NCBI GenBank assembly: GCA_025506515.1
Contig: CM046452.1
Location: 77,102,876 to 77,166,875 of the forward strand
Direction: 5' to 3'
DNA: 64,000 bases
Source: Flaveria trinervia
Lineage: Eukaryota; Streptophyta; Magnoliopsida; Asterales; Asteraceae
The notes beneath the pieces were generated by a model. That model had not been told where the DNA came from. It did no database searches and saw only the letters and a list, made by a program, of their open reading frames with translations. Each line of letters starts with the position of its first letter. The stretch's first letter is position 1. The translations under genes were made by a program, and so were the position numbers. Positions 58,598-64,000 of the stretch are shown piece after piece.

Positions 58598-60830
58598 TAC
58601 AAGTATGATGGCTGATGAAATCATCCAGGCTTTTATATGGTGGCTGGTGAAATCATCACAAGATTTTCATGGGTTTTTGCCTTTTTGATTGGGTGGATGT
58701 GTCTTTAATTGAAGTGGTGGACATGATGCAGTTGAGAAAATGGTCCTAGGATTGCTGAGTTGTGGGGTGATTTCATGTCAAGTTCTAGAAACAGACCATA
58801 CAAGAAGCTGCAAGTGCCTGTTATAAAAGCTTATGGGCCAATGGAATCTGTCTTGCTTCTAACAAAGACGCTTCTCATCTTAACTCTCTAAAAAGTAATA
58901 ATTTTCAATATTCAATCTTACACCATGTCATCACTCGGTTTGATCGACTCCCATGACCATCCTGTTACTTGTTTATGTTCGTTTCTACTGACCCGAAGCA
59001 TACTAATGTTTGATCTTGAATGATGCTTTCTTTTGTGTGGTGTACGGTGGGTTTGACCAGACACCGACCTGTGGTGCATTAGTGATCCTTTTGTGACGGA
59101 ATGCAACTGTCGAACCCGCCAACCTGAGTTGCAACTGTACGTGCTTAGGTACAAAATCTATAAACTATTCTAACATTTTATAAAAGGTTTTCTTTTGTCT
59201 TATTTGGAAAAGAAAAATATTTAATTACATTTTATTATTATGATAGTTTCTAGACAATATGTACATATTAGATCCACTATATAATTTTCAAATTACCTAA
59301 ATGTCAACTATTAAAATGATCACAGTAAAACAAGATTCTATTTTCTTTGATTACTTTATCAAATATGTATTCAGTTTTAAGATTGAAAACAATGAATTCT
59401 TGGAGAATAAGGAAATTGTGGTTTTCGGAATATAAACTTGGCTTAATAAAATTGGTTGGAGACTTAGAGTCATGGTGTGGCAAAATAGTATACTCGCAAG
59501 TGGGTCTAAATCTTACACTATGCAGGTGGTGATTTTAGCATTAAAGTAGATGTAAAATAAATAGTATATGTTCATTATTAAGCAAAAAAAAAAAAATAAA
59601 AAAAAAAATAAAAGAAAAGAAATGCATCCGGGTCAGAATGAAACAAAAAAGAACGTGATTTGGTTTTTGCTACGTCCTACTCCTACCCGATTAGTTCTCT
59701 TTTGAAATTTGTGGCTATTAAAACTTCAAGCCGTCAAAGGGTCTGGCTGATTGCATTATCTATCAAACAATGTCATTTTGTTGTAGTTTGATTTTTTAAA
59801 TTATCTGTGTAGAACAACTAAACTAGTTGATAACATCTCTCAAATCATGTTACATTTGATGAGTTTTTTCATTACAACCATCAAAGCCAAGGGTCGGCCA
59901 AGTTTTCCTGGGCTTGCCCACCCCGTTCACAATCCAACCAACTCAATCTTGTAATAAAACTGTTATTTTCTCTCTCTTCAACCTACACAACCCAACTAAA
60001 CTAACTTTTCACTCTCATTAACAACTTTACTTTTTTTACCTTTATTATGTAAATATAGTTTTTTATCTTTTATTAAAAGTCAATAGAAATATAAAATTAA
60101 TTATGTAATTTAAAAAAAAACAAATTATTTAACTTTATGATGTTTAATATTTATTTTACATTAAAATATATATAATTTTTTAAAGAAACTCTGTTTTTTT
60201 AATATAATTTTTACTATATGTTCATTAAAAAAAGACTGTTTTTAATTTATTTTAAAACCTAAAAAGTAAGTTACTAGACAAAATAAAATTTATATAAAAA
60301 TTAATTTGTTTGAAAATTAAATGAAAAAATAAAAATAAAATTGAAACAATATAAAAAAACATAGCTTTATGCCGATTATCACTTCACTTATACCTTAATC
60401 CCACATGTTACGCCTTAAGCATCTTCACATAGTGATAGATTTAGAGATTATTTTAATAGGGTTTAAATTTCCGGTTCTCATGTCTTATCATGAGTGGTTT
60501 ATTTCGGGCATGTCACTTGTTTTAGGCCTGATATGGGTCATTAAACTTTGTTTACCCGTTGAAGTATTCAAGCACAATGGATGTGAATTGTGTGTTAGGA
60601 GCATGAACGCATACCTTAAAAATGAAATAACTAGCGGTGATTAACCTTCATACTATTTAAACAACACAACCAAATCAAACAACAACAATAACAACCAATG
60701 GGTTCTTTAGAATTATTTCTGAAATCCGACTATGGTAGTTTGGTTTTGGTTATATGTGGACTTATTTTAAGGAACACTTTATGCAATCCAAATAACATTT
60801 ACTAGATATTCACTATTTAAATTACAAATT
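58598..60830. other. Intergenic, no gene seen
   Basis: Promoter side of the K+ channel gene, then AT-rich sequence with A-runs at 59584-59620. The small ORFs (for example 58918-59154 and 60405-60644) show no recognisable domain or codon pattern. Confidence 0.6.
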
Positions 60831-60831
60831 T

Positions 60832-61012
60832 TTTATAATTCGTCAAATTATGGATTGTGTCATTTTTTAAAAAGTTACTCTTTACTTTTTATTTATAATT
60901 CGTCAATTATGGATTGTGTCATTTTTTAAAAAGTTACTCTTTACTTTTTATTTATAATTCGTCAAATTATGGATTGTGTCATTTTTTAAAAAGTTACTCT
61001 TTACCTTTTATG
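60832..61012. repeat. Three tandem copies of a 60-bp unit
   Basis: The unit contains TTTATAATTCGTCAAATTA, GGATTGTGTCATTTTTTAAA and AAGTTACTCTTTACTTTTTA. Copies start near 60841, 60901 and 60960. They are nearly identical (one base missing in copy 2, one change in copy 3), so the array is recent. Confidence 0.9.
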
Positions 61013-62416
61013 TGAAAAATTATTACGGGTTTTATATTTTTCACTAACGGGCGTTAACTATTTCAGCTAACTTACCTCATGTGCATCGCACATGAGGGTA
61101 TTTTAAACTTTGATTGGGAGAATGGGGGTTTCTTAAACTTCGATTTAGAGTTGTTAAGGATGGATGGTGGATTGGGTGGTAGACTTAGGGCTATTGGGGG
61201 CTTAAGGATGGATGATGATGGAGTTGTGGTGGTATGGTGCTTGATTGTGTAACTGTGGTTGATTGTATCGTGATGGTGGTGGTTAGGTGATGCTTCGATA
61301 ATGCTATGATTGTGGTGGTTGGGTAATGGTGGTTGTAATTGTGATGGTGGTCTTTTGGTGGTGGTGGTGGTGCTAATAATAATACAGAAAGTTATTCATT
61401 AGGGATAAAATTACTAAAATACCCTCATATACAATACATATACTTTGAGTTAAATGACAAACTTAATATCAGTTAGTTAAAAGGACGAAACCAGTAAGAA
61501 TTTTTCTAGTAAAGGATAAAGAGTGCAATTTTTGTAAAAAAAAACGTAGTCCATAATTTGATTAATTATTAAGTGCAAAATTTGTAATATACTCTAACGT
61601 CAACGAGAACGATGAAAGGAATTAACATGATATGGAATTATGGATGATATATGATTATTGTTGTGGAATTTTAATAATTAAACTGGTGAATAATATGAAT
61701 AACATGGAAAATAAAAAAGGTTCCTACGAGGTTGTTTTGAATTGTGGAAATTAGAAAATAAAAGGCACTCCCACTTGCCAGATTTTCTGTTTTTGATATT
61801 AACTCAATATTTGTTATTTGATTTTCTTTTAAAAGTTTCAATTTTCAAATATAGTGGCACGAAGAAAAGCCTAGGTAAAAAAATAAAAACTCAAAGAAGA
61901 TACGACCCACACTCTTTTTATAAGGGAGGAGGTTTCACGAGTAATACTGCTTAGACAAGATTTCAATTGCTTAACATGTCACACATTATTTCTTTATGGA
62001 TGTTACTGTCAAGAAATTTTGAGTGCCGCTCGATATAGTTACATAGATTGTATACCGAAAATTTCTCTTGTTATGCAAGTTGCATGCATTCGCTTATCAA
62101 AAACTACACCGGGGCTTAATTGCTCTAAACGGGTGAATGTGGCTTGTTCCATGCAATGATACAAAAACAAGTTACAAGGTGATGGTTCACTTCATTGTCA
62201 TAAAGTTTAATATTATGAAGATCTTGAATTACTTGTAATCAGATTTTTATCCCAATACTTGAACCAACTATGATCGGATCATTATTAGTTTGGTTATCTT
62301 GAGGTTTGAGCCTATAAACCAAAGGGATGCCAAACTTGTGTTCGTGCATGGTTCTCTTTATATTAGACGTACATCAACCTTTAGATTTGTACCTAGGGCC
62401 AGCTCAAGCACAAAAA
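61013..62416. other. Intergenic, no gene seen
   Basis: A GT/GGTGGTGAT-rich purine/pyrimidine-biased stretch (about 61150-61375) is the only structure noted; the rest is AT-rich. Confidence 0.55.
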
Positions 62417-62690
62417 ATGGCAAAATTGTAATTAACAAAAACATATTTAAAAAATTTATAAATAAAAAAATAACATAAAAATAAAAAAATAAAAACACAA
62501 AAATGTTCCCCAACTTTCCCTCTTTTATAGTAAAGATATAAACAAATTTATAAAAAATAAAAAAAATTCCCGTTTTTTTACGAAATTCATTTTACACATG
62601 TGTAATATCGGATTTACACATGTGTAAATCCAGTACTACACATGTGTACAACTAGATTTACACATATGTAAACAACGGATGTACGATTTT
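62417..62690 (+). repeat. Direct repeat, left copy, with ACACATGTGT palindromes
   Basis: Shares ATGGCAAAATTGTAATTAAC, AAAATGTTCCCCAACTTTCC and ACACATGTGTAA with 63823-64000 in the same order and orientation. It holds several ACACATGTGT words (62592-62670). The right copy runs off the window. Confidence 0.85.
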
Positions 62691-62844
62691 TTTTAGAAGA
62701 GTATATCAATATGGTAGGCGTTGGAAAGATAAAAAAATACTGAATTTTATGATGAAATTTTTTTGAAAAAATGATGTCGTGAAAAAAAGTTATGAACGTT
62801 TAAAAAAAAGGGAAAAATGACATGTGATTTGCATATGATAAAAA

Positions 62845-63017
62845 ATGAATGGCTAAGATTGATTCCTAGAGTTCTCATAAAAAAATGTGGTTCTCATTTG
62901 AACCATCCCCTATATATATATGTATATATATATGTATATATATATATGTATATATATATGTATAATATATATGTATATATTATGTATATATATATATATG
63001 TATTATATATATATATA

Positions 63018-63048
<31 letters not shown>

Positions 63049-63058
63049 GTATATATAT

Positions 63059-63091
<33 letters not shown>

Positions 63092-63395
63092 GTATATATA
63101 TATATATATGTATATATATATGTATATATATATATATAGATATGTATATATATATATATGTATATATATATGTATATATATATATATATATAGATATGTA
63201 TATATATATATATATATGTATATATTATGTATATATATATATGTATGTATATATATATGTATGTATATATATATAGTATATATATATATATATATATACA
63301 TACATATATATATACATACATATATATATACATACATATATATATACATACATATATACATATATACATATATATATATATATACATATATATAC

Positions 63396-63446
<51 letters not shown>

Positions 63447-63593
63447 CATATATATACATATATACATATATACATATATATACATATATATACATATATA
63501 TATATAACATATATATACATAGATATATATATATATACATATATATACATATATATATATACAGATATATATATATATATATATATATACATA

Positions 63594-63676
<83 letters not shown>

Positions 63677-63679
63677 GTA

Positions 63680-63739
<60 letters not shown>

Positions 63740-63818
63740 GTATATATATATAGGGGAGGGATCAAATGAGAACTAGTTTTTTTATGAGAACTCTAGGAAC
63801 CAATCTCAACCACTAGTT
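62845..63818. mobile_element. Palindromic MITE-like element with an expanded TA microsatellite core
   Basis: Left arm 62845-62911 and right arm 63752-63818 are inverted copies of about 67 bp (left TCCTAGAGTTCTCATAAAAA and GGTTCTCATTTGAACC; right is the reverse). Between them is about 840 bp of TA repeats broken regularly by TG or CA (TATATATATGTATA on the left, TATATACATA on the right), so the core is itself roughly palindromic. The long Tyr/Ile ORFs here are repeat artefacts. Confidence 0.75.
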
Positions 63819-63822
63819 CTCA

Positions 63823-64000
63823 ATGGCAAAATTGTAATTAACAAAAACATATTTAAAAATTTTATAAATAAAAAAATAACATAAAAATAAAAAAAATAGA
63901 AACACAAAAATGTTCCCCAACTTTCCCTCTTTCATAAAAAAATATAAAAAATAAAAAAAATTCTCGTTTTTTAACGAAATTCGTATTACACATGTGTAAA
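63823..64000 (+). repeat. Direct repeat, right copy (cut by window end)
   Basis: Second copy of the 62417 sequence, starting directly after the right arm of the palindromic element. It differs by small A-run changes and a short deletion around the CTCTTTCATA position. Confidence 0.85.

Noticed and set aside
60405..60644. 79-residue ORF in the right intergenic region
   Set aside because: No recognisable domain, no splice or promoter context; consistent with chance.
62817..63769. Long Tyr/Ile-rich ORFs on both strands
   Set aside because: They are translations of a TA microsatellite, open in many frames, with no coding character.

Overview
The window is nuclear DNA of a flowering plant, most likely a eudicot and possibly Asteraceae. 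The evidence is two intron-containing plant genes with GT-AG splicing, an AT-rich background, and a thick layer of plant LTR retrotransposons (Ty3/gypsy chromoviruses and Ty1/copia Sire- and Ale/Bianca-like elements). The family assignment to Asteraceae is an impression only. No CRISPR, operon or prokaryotic feature is present.

Bases 1-46,000 are almost entirely nested transposable elements. From the left: a decayed, truncated gypsy element (1-4066); an LTR-like block (4067-6611); a probable SINE (7202-7446); and a solo LTR with a perfect target-site duplication (7860-9937). Next comes a nest that can be resolved from its target-site duplications. An old copia pol fragment on the minus strand is split into 10880-11300 and 42046-43900 by a solo LTR, 'LTR A' (11301-42045, duplication CTTAC). 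LTR A was itself hit by a Sire-type copia element (11659-29159, duplication TAAAG) and by a second solo LTR of the same family in the opposite orientation, 'LTR B' (30344-41324, duplication TAAAA). LTR B was hit by a complete gypsy chromovirus (31835-40561, duplication TTTTA). The Sire element carries a third related solo LTR, 'LTR C' (12713-15463, duplication ATTTG), inside its last open reading frame, and a hAT-type MITE (28131-28826, duplication GGCGTATG) inside its 5' LTR. Two more hAT-like MITEs lie at 42607-43020 and 44028-44703.

The Sire element is the most interesting object. Besides gag-pol it has a long third ORF of unknown function between pol and the 3' LTR. Ahead of that ORF sits an LTR-like promoter module: CG-containing palindromic words followed by TATAAATA. 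The same family of words occurs in its own LTRs, in its leader, and in the LTRs of the unrelated gypsy elements of this window.

Bases 46,573-58,527 hold two convergent host genes. On the plus strand is a GH47 class I alpha-mannosidase of the MNS3 type (N-glycan trimming), with a gag-only LTR element in its first intron. On the minus strand is a KAT1-type Shaker inward-rectifying potassium channel with 11 exons. Their stop codons are about 465 bp apart. Each gene looks intact except for one apparent missing base, and several single-base losses also appear in the young gypsy element, so consensus indel errors are a serious possibility. The last 5.5 kb is intergenic, with a 60-bp triple tandem repeat and a palindromic element whose centre is about 840 bp of TA-rich microsatellite.
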